Positions 1 through 6,668 of a stretch of 9,039 nucleotides of DNA are shown one piece after another. The notes under the pieces are model-generated. The model was not told the origin of the DNA and made no database searches. It saw nothing but the letters and a program-made list of their open reading frames with translations. The stretch spans positions 1 to 9,039 of the forward strand of contig JAQTVU010000053.1 in NCBI GenBank assembly GCA_028706695.1, in the 5' to 3' direction. The position numbers and the translations under genes were made by a program. The DNA comes from Mycobacterium sp. GTDB lineage: Bacteria; Actinomycetota; Actinomycetes; Mycobacteriales; Mycobacteriaceae. Within the stretch, counting starts at the first letter, position 1, and the number at the start of each line of letters is the position of its first letter.

Positions 1-62
1 CGTCGGGGGTAAAACACCGGGAAGGTGGGCCGCGCCGGGGGCGGGGACGGCGTTTGGGGAAA

Positions 63-81
63 GGGCGGTGGGGTACCGCCT
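63..81 (+). promoter_or_regulatory. Possible hairpin in the leader just before the oxidase start
   Basis: GGCGGT (64-69) and ACCGCC (75-80) form a perfect 6-bp stem with a 5-base loop, and a G-U pair (63/81) could extend it. The hairpin ends six bases before the ATG at 87, and its G-rich 5' arm and loop hold the only Shine-Dalgarno-like bases there. If formed in the mRNA it could limit ribosome access. In DNA this GC-rich a 6-bp inverted repeat can arise by chance, so the regulatory role is inference. Confidence 0.25.
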
Positions 82-86
82 CGACC

Positions 87-1265
87 ATGGCCTTCGCCGA
101 CTACCAGAACGAGTTATACGAGCAATCGCTGCACGGTGATCAGCCGCAGTTGCCGATCCGGTTCGACGAACTGCAGGAGAAGGCGGCCGCGGCGATGCCG
201 CCGAAGGTGCTGGGCTACGTGGCCGGGGGCGCCGGTGACGAGTACACCCAGCGGTCCAACTGCGAGGCGTTCAAGCGCTGGGGCCTGTATCCGCGGATGG
301 GAATCGCCCCCGCCGAGCGCGACATGTCCATCGAGTTGTTCGGAGCGCGCTTTCCGTCCCCGATATTCATGGCGCCGATCGGCGTCATCGGGGTGTGCTC
401 CCGTGACCAGCACGGCGACATGGCGTGCGTGCGCGCCTCCATGCGCACCGGCGTCCCGTTCTTCGTGGGGACGCTCACGGCCGACCCGATGGAAGACCTG
501 TGCGCCGAACTCGGCGACACCCCGGCGTTTTTCCAGCTGTACACTCCCCCGCACCGGGAGATGGCCGCCAGCCTGGTGCACCGCGCCGAGGCATGCGGCT
601 TCAAGGGCATCGCCGTCACCCTGGATACCTGGGTCACCGGATGGCGCCCGCGCGACCTGGCCGGCGGACACTACCCGCAGGTGCCCAGCGGCTGCCTGGC
701 CAACTACACCAGTGACCCGGTGTTTCGCGCCGGCCTGCAACCCGGCGAAGATGCCACCGAGGCGGCGGTGCGCAAGCTGCCGATCTTCGGCGGCCCGTTC
801 CGGTGGGAGGACCTGGCGTGGCTGCGGGCGGAGACCAGTCTGCCGCTGATGGTCAAGGGCATCTGTCACCCCGACGACGTGCGCCGCGCCAAAGACCTCG
901 GCGTCGACGGCATTTACTGCTCCAACCACGGCGGCCGCCAGGCCAACGGCGGGCTGCCGACATTGGACTGCCTGCCCGGGGTGCTGGAAGCCGCCGACGG
1001 GCTGCCGGTGTTGTTCGATTCGGGTATCCGCAGCGGCGCCGACATCATCAAGGCGCTGGCCATGGGGGCGACCGCGGTGGGCGTCGGGCGGCCCTACATC
1101 TACGGGCTGGCGCTCGGCGGTGTCGACGGCGTCGTGCATGTGCTGCGCTCGTTGCTGGCCGAGGCGGACTTGATCATGGCCGTCGACGGTTACGCCACAC
1201 TCAAGGACCTGACGCCCGGGGCGTTGCGGCGGGTCGAATACGTTGCGGCGTCACGTTGCTCATAG
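87..1265 (+). CDS. FMN-dependent alpha-hydroxy-acid oxidase, lactate 2-monooxygenase-like
   Basis: This 392-residue cytosolic flavoenzyme belongs to the FMN-dependent alpha-hydroxy-acid dehydrogenase family (glycolate oxidase, flavocytochrome b2). It resembles M. smegmatis lactate 2-monooxygenase along nearly its full length; that enzyme converts L-lactate and O2 to acetate, CO2 and water. Visible active-site residues are Y44 in YVAGGAG, G99 in APIGV, Q150 and Y152 in FFQLY, T178, K257, catalytic base H281 and R284 in SNHGGRQ, D311 in DSGIR, and the phosphate-binding GRP at 334-336. G99 is the lactate-monooxygenase signature; oxidases of the family usually carry alanine there. Compared with my recollection of the M. 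smegmatis enzyme, the stretch around residues 215-240 is shorter. ATG at 87 is preferred because the protein then starts MAFADYQNELY, matching the family's N-terminus; an in-frame TTG at 54 adds only a low-complexity extension. The stop lies inside a repeat array shared with imuB. Fold and cofactor are secure; lactate specificity is inferred. Confidence 0.9.
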   Translation: MAFADYQNELYEQSLHGDQPQLPIRFDELQEKAAAAMPPKVLGYVAGGAGDEYTQRSNCEAFKRWGLYPRMGIAPAERDMSIELFGARFPSPIFMAPIGVIGVCSRDQHGDMACVRASMRTGVPFFVGTLTADPMEDLCAELGDTPAFFQLYTPPHREMAASLVHRAEACGFKGIAVTLDTWVTGWRPRDLAGGHYPQVPSGCLANYTSDPVFRAGLQPGEDATEAAVRKLPIFGGPFRWEDLAWLRAETSLPLMVKGICHPDDVRRAKDLGVDGIYCSNHGGRQANGGLPTLDCLPGVLEAADGLPVLFDSGIRSGADIIKALAMGATAVGVGRPYIYGLALGGVDGVVHVLRSLLAEADLIMAVDGYATLKDLTPGALRRVEYVAASRCS

Positions 1266-1320
1266 CTTCCCTACTCATAGCTTCCCTACCTACTCATAAG
1301 CTTCCCTACTCATAGCTTCC
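1259..1320. repeat. Four-copy tandem array derived from the imuB 3' end, between convergent genes
   Basis: Read on the minus strand, the unit GGAAGCTATGAGTAG (15 bases) occurs at 1320-1306, where it encodes the last four ImuB residues (GSYE) and the TAG stop. It recurs at 1305-1286 with one inserted T and an extra GTAG (20 bases), exactly at 1285-1271, and as its first 12 bases at 1270-1259. On the plus strand the last partial copy overlaps the 3' end of the oxidase gene and supplies its final Ser codon and TAG stop. The array is less GC-rich than its surroundings, and the insertion in one copy makes an AAGCTT palindrome (1298-1303). It looks like slippage-generated duplication of a gene end, and copy number may vary between strains. 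Confidence 0.85.
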
Positions 1321-2895
1321 TTCGAGATACCAGCGCCGCTGGCGGTAGCACAGCAGCAAGGCGTGTTCGCTTTCGAGCATTACCTGGGCGCGGGCGGTGC
1401 GCCCCGTCTGCCCAGCGGTCCCCGGGGCTGGGTCCCACCACCGCTCGTCGACCGGCCAGGGCCCGGCCCACCAGCGCAGCCGCTCCTCCTTGCCGCGGAC
1501 GATCAGCCGCGCCGGGTCGGTGGAGAACAACCCCCGGCCGGTCACCCGTATCGGATTTCCTCGGTGGTCAAGCAAGTCCACCGGGTCGTCCAGCAGCACC
1601 GCCGGCGAGGGCTCGGGCAGGTGACCCGGCCACGGCAACGCCGGATCGGCGCGCGGCACCGGCTCGTCGCCCAGCGGGATCAGCGTGATGCGTTCGGCCG
1701 GCCCACGGCCGCCGGATAACACCGGCACCCGCACCGCCTCGGGGCCGAGCAAGCCCTGCACCCGCACCAGCGCCCGGCGGGCCCGCAACCTGCCCTCCTC
1801 ACCGAGACCGCCCCACAGCGGCAACTGCAGCGCCTCGGCGGACACCACCTCCACGGCCTGCAGCCGTAACAGCGTCATCGGGGCCGTGGGCCGGTCCAGC
1901 CCGGTCCGGTTGCTCAACCAGCCGTCCAGCTGCCAGCGCACCCGGTCGCCGGTGGCGTCCTCGGTCAACGGCTCGGCGCATCGCCAAATCCGACTCAGCT
2001 CTTCGCCGCCCGCGGTGACGGCGTGGATGGCCAGCCGGGTACAACCCACGCCCGCGGCCATCAGCGCCCGGGGCAGCGTGCCGGCCAGCGAGCGCCCGGC
2101 GAATGCCGCGGCGTCGACCCGGTCGATCGGCGGATCGCAGTCCAGCACGGCCTCGAGCTCCGGCGCCGGCTCCCGCCCGGACGGTCCCCGCTCGGGATGG
2201 CCGCGGGCGAACCGGTGGGCCACGACCCCGTCGGCCCCGAACCTGGAGGCCACGTCGGCCCGGGACAGCGTGGCGAACTGCCCGATGGTGCGAATTCCCA
2301 GACGCCACAATAGATCCGCCAGCTCCTGCCGTCCCGGCCCGGACAGACCGGGCTCGGCGGCAAGCTGGCGGATCGACAGCCCCGACAGAAAGCGCGCGTC
2401 GCCTCCCGGCTCCACGATGCGGCCCGCGCGGGCGGCGAAGACCGCGGTGGACAGCTGGTCGGCGATCCCGACCTGGCACTCGGCGCCTGCCATTGAACTC
2501 ACAGCCACCGCGTCGACCAGCCGCTCGGCGGCGTGTTGCTCGGACCCGAAAAAGCGGGCGGCGCCGCGTACCGGCAACACCAAGAGCCCGGGCCGCAGCA
2601 CCTCGGCGCGGGGCACCAGATCATCCACCGCCGCGATCACCGGCTCGAAGAAGCGGGCATCGCGGTCGGCGTCGGCGGTCACCACGTGCAGTTGCGGGCA
2701 GCGCGCAGCCGCCTCGCGGCGGCGCAGCCCTCGCCGCACCCCCGCCGCGCGGGCGGTCGCCGAGCAGGCGATCACCCGGTTGGCCAACGTGACCGCGACC
2801 GGGTCCGTCGCGGGCCGGCCCGCTGCCGCCGCCGCCGCGACCGCGGGCCAGTCCATGCACCAGATGGCCAGCACCCGGGAAGCCACCCGGCTCAC
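1306..2895 (-). CDS. imuB: ImuB, catalytically dead Y-family polymerase homologue of the SOS mutasome
   Basis: ImuB is the scaffold that brings the error-prone polymerase DnaE2 to the beta clamp during damage-induced mutagenesis in mycobacteria. The protein is 529 residues from this start. Residues 8 to about 340 follow the Y-family palm/fingers/little-finger layout, but the metal-binding acids are missing: the first motif reads WCMDW (12-16), with Cys where the first Asp should be, and the usual S-x-D-E motif is replaced within LRPGLLVLP (100-108). A clamp-binding motif QLPLWG is at 357-362, the same motif described in M. tuberculosis ImuB. The region after it corresponds to the part that contacts ImuA' and DnaE2. 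The GTG start at 2895 overlaps the imuA' TGA as GTGA, giving translational coupling and a length near the tuberculosis protein. A GTG at 2931 is also open but would overlap imuA' by 40 bases and add a 12-residue polar extension. The last codons and stop form the founding copy of a downstream repeat array. Confidence 0.93.
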   Translation of the reverse strand: MSRVASRVLAIWCMDWPAVAAAAAAGRPATDPVAVTLANRVIACSATARAAGVRRGLRRREAAARCPQLHVVTADADRDARFFEPVIAAVDDLVPRAEVLRPGLLVLPVRGAARFFGSEQHAAERLVDAVAVSSMAGAECQVGIADQLSTAVFAARAGRIVEPGGDARFLSGLSIRQLAAEPGLSGPGRQELADLLWRLGIRTIGQFATLSRADVASRFGADGVVAHRFARGHPERGPSGREPAPELEAVLDCDPPIDRVDAAAFAGRSLAGTLPRALMAAGVGCTRLAIHAVTAGGEELSRIWRCAEPLTEDATGDRVRWQLDGWLSNRTGLDRPTAPMTLLRLQAVEVVSAEALQLPLWGGLGEEGRLRARRALVRVQGLLGPEAVRVPVLSGGRGPAERITLIPLGDEPVPRADPALPWPGHLPEPSPAVLLDDPVDLLDHRGNPIRVTGRGLFSTDPARLIVRGKEERLRWWAGPWPVDERWWDPAPGTAGQTGRTARAQVMLESEHALLLCYRQRRWYLEGSYE

Positions 2896-3581
2896 CCCGT
2901 CCGCACCCGGCCGATCGTCCTCCCCCCGCACACCCCGCTGACCTGTAGCCGCACCCGCCCGATCCGCCCGAACCCTGGGGTGGGCACCCCCCGACGGGCC
3001 GATGTGATCTCATAACCGCAGACCCGGGCCTGCAGCCGAGTCGGCGCCCCCTGCCAATCGCCGTCGGTGACCAGCAACGTGCAGTCTTTCTGCCGGGCCC
3101 GGGCCAGCACCGCCCGCGCCCGCTGTTGCGGCACCCGGCGCCCGCCCAGGCCGAGGACCACCAGGTCCATGCCGTCGATGAGCACCGCGGCCACCTCCAC
3201 CGGATCGGTTCCGGCCTCCGGTATCACCGCGAGCCGGCTCAGATCCGCCCCCATCTCCACGGCGGCCAGCAGCCCGATGTCGGGCTGGCCGACGATGGCC
3301 GCGTTGCCACCCGCCGCCGTGACCGCGGCCACCATGCCCAGCAGCAGCGACCGGGCGCCCGAGAGCACCGCCACCGTGCCCCGGGGCAGTTGCACCGACT
3401 CCGCCAGCCACCGCGGCACTGCCAGCAAAGATTCCGCCTCGGGCAGCAGATCGGCGGGGGCGGTGCGGCCGGATACCTTCCCGGACATCTCGGCGATCTG
3501 CCGGCGCAGCGATTTCAGGCGCTCGGCGCGGTTTTCAGCGGGACGTTCAGCACGATGGCCGGGGGCGAAAGCCGCGGTCAT
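2892..3581 (-). CDS. imuA': ImuA', RecA-fold accessory factor of the SOS mutasome
   Basis: The product (229 residues) matches mycobacterial ImuA', which partners ImuB and DnaE2 in SOS mutagenesis. It has a charged N-terminal helical segment (about 18-33, RAERLKSLRRQIAEM), then a RecA-like core (about 60-190) with strands such as TVAVLSG, NAAIVGQPD, LAVIPEAG, DLVVLGLGG and CTLLVTDGD. At the Walker A position the sequence is SGARSLLLG (74-82), lacking the GK[ST] of an ATP-binding loop, so ATP hydrolysis through a normal P-loop is unlikely. The Arg-rich tail (196-229) contains TPGFGRIGRVRLQ. ATG at 3581 is chosen because AGGAGG lies six bases upstream and a LexA box lies just beyond. The frame is open to 3665, but a start there would put the operator inside the coding region. 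The gene ends in a 4-base overlap with imuB, so the two form one operon. Confidence 0.93.
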   Translation of the reverse strand: MTAAFAPGHRAERPAENRAERLKSLRRQIAEMSGKVSGRTAPADLLPEAESLLAVPRWLAESVQLPRGTVAVLSGARSLLLGMVAAVTAAGGNAAIVGQPDIGLLAAVEMGADLSRLAVIPEAGTDPVEVAAVLIDGMDLVVLGLGGRRVPQQRARAVLARARQKDCTLLVTDGDWQGAPTRLQARVCGYEITSARRGVPTPGFGRIGRVRLQVSGVCGGRTIGRVRTG

Positions 3582-3587
3582 GACCAG

Positions 3588-3593
3588 CCTCCT
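3588..3593 (-). promoter_or_regulatory. Ribosome binding site of imuA'
   Basis: The minus strand reads AGGAGG here, six bases before the ATG at 3581. It is the strongest Shine-Dalgarno in the window, and it decides the imuA' start against the upstream in-frame options around 3665 and 3605. Confidence 0.85.
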
Positions 3594-3616
3594 GGGACCA
3601 CTCATCGAACGATATG

Positions 3617-3632
3617 TCGAACGTATATTCGA
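3617..3632 (-). promoter_or_regulatory. LexA-binding SOS box of the imuA'-imuB operon
   Basis: The plus strand reads TCGAACGTATATTCGA, a near-perfect 16-base palindrome that fits the mycobacterial LexA consensus TCGAAC-N4-GTTCGA with one mismatch. It lies 35 bases upstream of the imuA' ATG. LexA control of imuA'-imuB is established in M. tuberculosis, which agrees with this site. A TATACG hexamer on the minus strand (3627-3622), 15 bases from TTTACT (3648-3643), is a weak promoter candidate that would be covered by bound LexA. An extra half-site TCGAAC at 3605-3610 repeats the 3617-3622 half-site at a 12-base spacing. Confidence 0.85.
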
Positions 3633-3805
3633 TTCATTGGTGAGTAAACACCCACCCTCCGACAACCGTCAAGAAGCGTGAGGGGCCGCTTTAGTCGCTC
3701 GGTGCTGGTGGTACGGATGGTGCTTTCTGGCCCTGGGCGGCAACGTGGAGCCGCGCCGGCCGGCGCAGTTGGAAGCAGCGCGGTGAGCGGCTTACCCTCG
3801 GGTGA

Positions 3806-4930
3806 GTGGCATCACAGCCGAACAACAACGTGTACGCAACCGCGATGAGCGAAGCCTACGAGCGCCTGCAGGGGCTCGGCTACGAACGCGGCGAGAGGGG
3901 GTTCGCCAACCACGGCCCTATGGCCGCAGAAGCCTTGTCCACATTGGGATTCGGTGACCATGTCGCGGCGTGGGTGGAGGACTACAAGCGCGGCGTCACC
4001 CATCACGATCCGCCCGAACCCCGCTTTCGGCTGGACCCCTCCGACGAGCACTCATGGCGCGAGGCGCTGGGCCGATTCGAACGCGCCGGCGATTGGGAGG
4101 AGCTGTTCGCCCGCGAACTCGCGGACCGGCCGTGGCGTGAGGTGCTGAGCACCTGGTGGCCCCGCCTGTTGCCCGGGCTGATGGCCGGATTGACCCACGG
4201 TCTGATCCGCACCGCGCACGCGGTGCGCTGCATGGCGGCCACAGATCGTCCGGACGAACTTGCACGGCAAGAGCTTTCACGTGGTCTTGGCTACTGGGCG
4301 GCCCGCTACCGACCGCTTCCCGGGCGGGTCGAGCTGACCGGTGAGCAGACCGTTGCCGACGCGGTGGCAGCGCTGCAGCGCCCCGGGCGCACCGCGGCGC
4401 CACCCGGCGGCCGGCGCCTGGCCGGCCTGCAGGACAATCCCGGCTTCGCGGCGGCGCTCACCGGATTGCGTCCGCTCGCGGCGGGCCGGCGGCTCAGCGA
4501 GATGACCACCGCCTTCGCCGGGGTGAACATGTCGCATCCCGACGGCCCGACGGTGCCGCTCATTCACGGGGTGACGGCTCCCGCCGCGATGCGGATCGCG
4601 CTGGGTCACCTCCCCCACGAGCTGCATGCAATGTCGGTCGCCGCGATGTGGCACGTCCACGTGGCATTGCTGCTCATGTTCACCGATGACGCCGGCACCG
4701 AGGCGCACAGCCTCGCCACCGCTTCGGACACCGCGCTGCCGTCGTGGCAGGAGCTGTTCGAACGGGCAGTCGTGCATGGCGACGAGCACGTCATCAAATT
4801 CACCGAGGCCTGCTACCGGGAAAACGCCATCCAGCCCGACCCGCGGTTCGCCGCCGCGGTGCAGGGCGCACAGCGCAGAATCCCGCCGCGCGCCCTCGGC
4901 GGCGGCGCGGCAACCATCCCGTCCGGCTGA
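3806..4930 (+). CDS. Questin oxidase-like (DUF4243) family protein
   Basis: The product (374 residues) resembles the questin oxidase-like family, whose fungal members (GedK, AflY/HypA) are linked to Baeyer-Villiger-type ring cleavage of anthraquinones; bacterial members have no settled role. Recognisable conserved blocks are NHGPMAAEAL (35-44), LMAGLTHGLIRTAHAVR (125-141), LIHGVTAPAAMRIALGHLP (252-270) and HGDEHVIKFTEACYREN (324-340). They hold regularly spaced histidines (H36, H131, H138, H254, H324, H328) that could be functional. The sequence is mostly helical with no signal peptide or clear membrane segment, so it is probably cytosolic. A TGA directly precedes the GTG at 3806 in frame, so no longer form exists. 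No good Shine-Dalgarno is seen at this GTG or at the alternative ATG at 3845, and the start could be either; leaderless translation is possible. It is divergent from the SOS operon and convergent with guaA (47-base gap). Family call fairly sure; substrate unknown. Confidence 0.75.
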   Translation: MASQPNNNVYATAMSEAYERLQGLGYERGERGFANHGPMAAEALSTLGFGDHVAAWVEDYKRGVTHHDPPEPRFRLDPSDEHSWREALGRFERAGDWEELFARELADRPWREVLSTWWPRLLPGLMAGLTHGLIRTAHAVRCMAATDRPDELARQELSRGLGYWAARYRPLPGRVELTGEQTVADAVAALQRPGRTAAPPGGRRLAGLQDNPGFAAALTGLRPLAAGRRLSEMTTAFAGVNMSHPDGPTVPLIHGVTAPAAMRIALGHLPHELHAMSVAAMWHVHVALLLMFTDDAGTEAHSLATASDTALPSWQELFERAVVHGDEHVIKFTEACYRENAIQPDPRFAAAVQGAQRRIPPRALGGGAATIPSG

Positions 4931-4977
4931 CGGGAGTGCCCGACCCGGCGGCTCGCTGACCTAGCGCCTCGGAGCGG

Positions 4978-6543
4978 CTACTCCCACTCGATGGTGCCGG
5001 GTGGTTTGCTGGTGATATCCAGCACCACGCGGTTGACCTCGGCCACCTCGTTGGTGATGCGGGTCGAGATGCGTTCCAGCACCTCGTAGGGAATCCGGAT
5101 CCAGTCGGCGGTCATGGCATCCTCGCTGGACACCGGCCGCAACACGATCGGGTGCCCGTAGGTGCGGTTGTCGCCCTGCACCCCGACCGAACGGACGTCG
5201 GCCAGCAGCACCACCGGGCACTGCCAGATCTGATTGTCCAAACCGGCCGCGGTCAGCTCCTCGCGCGCGATCGAGTCGGCGCACCGCAGCGTCTCCAGCC
5301 GCTCGGCGGTGACCTCCCCGACGATCCGGATACCCAGCCCCGGTCCCGGAAAGGGCTGGCGAGCAACGATTTCCTCCGGCAGGCCGAGTTCCCGCCCGAC
5401 CGCGCGGACCTCGTCTTTGAACAGCAGCCGCAGCGGCTCGACGAGCGTGAACTTCAGGTCGTCGGGCAGACCGCCGACATTGTGGTGGCTCTTGATGTTC
5501 GCACTGCCGCTGCCCCCGCCGGACTCCACCACGTCCGGGTACAGCGTGCCCTGCACCAGGAAGTCAACGCTCTGGTCGCTCAATACATCTCGCACTGCGC
5601 CCTCGAACGCCCGGATGAACTGCCGGCCGATGATCTTACGCTTACCCTCAGGGTTGGCCACCCCCGACAGCGCCCGCAGGAACGTCTCCGCCGCGTCCAC
5701 CGTCACCAGGTTGGCGCCGGTGGCGGCCACGAAGTCGCGCTGCACCTGCGCGCGCTCGCCGGCGCGCAGCAACCCGTGGTCCACGAAGACGCAGGTCAGC
5801 CGATCCCCGATGGCACGCTGCACCAGCGCCGCAGCCACCGCGGAATCCACCCCCCCGGACAGCCCGCAAATCGCCCGGCCATCACCGATCCGGGCGCGTA
5901 CCTGCTCGACCAGCGCACCGGCGATGTTGGCGGCCGTCCAGTCCGCTCCGACCCCGGCGAACTCGTGCAGAAAGCGGCTGAGCACCCGTTGCCCGTGTGG
6001 GCTATGCATCACCTCCGGGTGATATTGCACCCCGGCCAGCCGCCGGGCCCGGTTCTCGAACGCGGCCACCGCCGCACCGGCACTGCTGGCCACCACCTCG
6101 AACCCGTCCGGCGCGGCCGTGACCGCGTCGCCGTGGCTCATCCATACCGGCTGCAGGCGGGGCAACCCCGAATGCAGCTCGCCGCCGGTCACTTTCAGCT
6201 CCGTGCGGCCGTACTCGCTGGTGCCCGTATGCGCGACGGTCCCGCCCAGGGCCTGCGCCATGGCTTGAAACCCATAGCAAATGCCGAACACCGGAACGCC
6301 GAGGTCGAACAGCGCCGGATCCAGCCGCGGAGCCCCCTCGGCGTAAACGCTGGCCGGCCCTCCCAACAGCACCAGCGCCAGCGGATGACGTGCCCTGATC
6401 TCGTCGACCGAGGCGGTGTGCGGAACGACCTCCGAGAAGACCCGGGCCTCCCGGACCCGCCGCGCGATCAGCTGCGCGTATTGTGCCCCGAAGTCGACCA
6501 CCAACACCGGCCGCGGCGGCGCCTCCTCACCAGGTTTCGTCAC
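4978..6543 (-). CDS. guaA: GMP synthase (glutamine-hydrolysing)
   Basis: GuaA catalyses the last step of GMP synthesis: XMP, ATP and glutamine give GMP, AMP, pyrophosphate and glutamate. The 521 residues hold a class I glutamine amidotransferase domain (about 12-195) with C89 in GICYGFQ and H175/E177 in YHPEV as the catalytic triad. An ATP-pyrophosphatase domain follows (about 205-395) with the P-loop SGGVDS (229-234). The C-terminal XMP-binding and dimerisation domain includes RQPFPGPGLGIR and ends in the family-typical KPPGTIEWE. Apart from the N-terminal dozen residues it is very close to the M. tuberculosis protein as I recall it. Position 60, in LVLLGGPASVY, is Leu where most GuaA proteins have Ser (SGGP). 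The GTG at 6543 is the start that gives a short mycobacterial-type leader before RPVLVVDFGAQY; no strong Shine-Dalgarno precedes it. The gene is single, convergent with the questin-oxidase-like gene and divergent from the HAD gene. Confidence 0.97.
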   Translation of the reverse strand: MTKPGEEAPPRPVLVVDFGAQYAQLIARRVREARVFSEVVPHTASVDEIRARHPLALVLLGGPASVYAEGAPRLDPALFDLGVPVFGICYGFQAMAQALGGTVAHTGTSEYGRTELKVTGGELHSGLPRLQPVWMSHGDAVTAAPDGFEVVASSAGAAVAAFENRARRLAGVQYHPEVMHSPHGQRVLSRFLHEFAGVGADWTAANIAGALVEQVRARIGDGRAICGLSGGVDSAVAAALVQRAIGDRLTCVFVDHGLLRAGERAQVQRDFVAATGANLVTVDAAETFLRALSGVANPEGKRKIIGRQFIRAFEGAVRDVLSDQSVDFLVQGTLYPDVVESGGGSGSANIKSHHNVGGLPDDLKFTLVEPLRLLFKDEVRAVGRELGLPEEIVARQPFPGPGLGIRIVGEVTAERLETLRCADSIAREELTAAGLDNQIWQCPVVLLADVRSVGVQGDNRTYGHPIVLRPVSSEDAMTADWIRIPYEVLERISTRITNEVAEVNRVVLDITSKPPGTIEWE

Positions 6544-6664
6544 GCCGCAAGCTTAGTGGCCACCCCTCGGCACGAGATGTTCGTTGGCCGCACGCAGGCA
6601 GGCATGGTGGAGTGGGTACGGCTTGCCCGAAACCGACGACCGGTGCCCCGACGCCCGCGGAAGT

Positions 6665-6668
6665 GAGG
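6665..6668 (+). promoter_or_regulatory. Ribosome binding site selecting the TTG start of the HAD gene
   Basis: GAGG within AAGTGAGGT lies five bases upstream of the TTG at 6674. The frame stays open upstream to 6584, but no start there has comparable spacing to a purine-rich site, so this short motif supports TTG at 6674. The rest of the 130-base gap between guaA and this gene shows no promoter or operator I can identify. Confidence 0.55.

Noticed and set aside
114..1139. 341-codon open frame antisense to the lactate monooxygenase-like gene
   Set aside because: It mirrors codon-position GC bias of the real gene; the product is low-complexity, rich in Gly, Ala, Arg and His, with no family motif.
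2821..2850. GCC/GCG-rich run near the imuB start as a microsatellite
   Set aside because: It encodes an Ala-rich helix (VAAAAAAAG) conserved, as far as I recall, in mycobacterial ImuB and is expected in high-GC coding DNA.
1685..2941. 418-codon open frame antisense to imuB
   Set aside because: Ser/Arg/Pro-rich translation without motifs, entirely opposite a well-supported gene.
3582..3665. N-terminal extension of ImuA' to a start at 3665
   Set aside because: It would place the LexA box inside the coding sequence and ignore the AGGAGG motif before ATG 3581.
4931..4977. Transcription terminator between the questin-oxidase-like gene and guaA
   Set aside because: Only 4-bp stems (such as CGCT/AGCG) without a T-tract are visible; too weak to call.
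5152..6666. 504-codon open frame antisense to guaA
   Set aside because: The opposite strand encodes an unmistakable GMP synthase; this translation has no recognisable domain.
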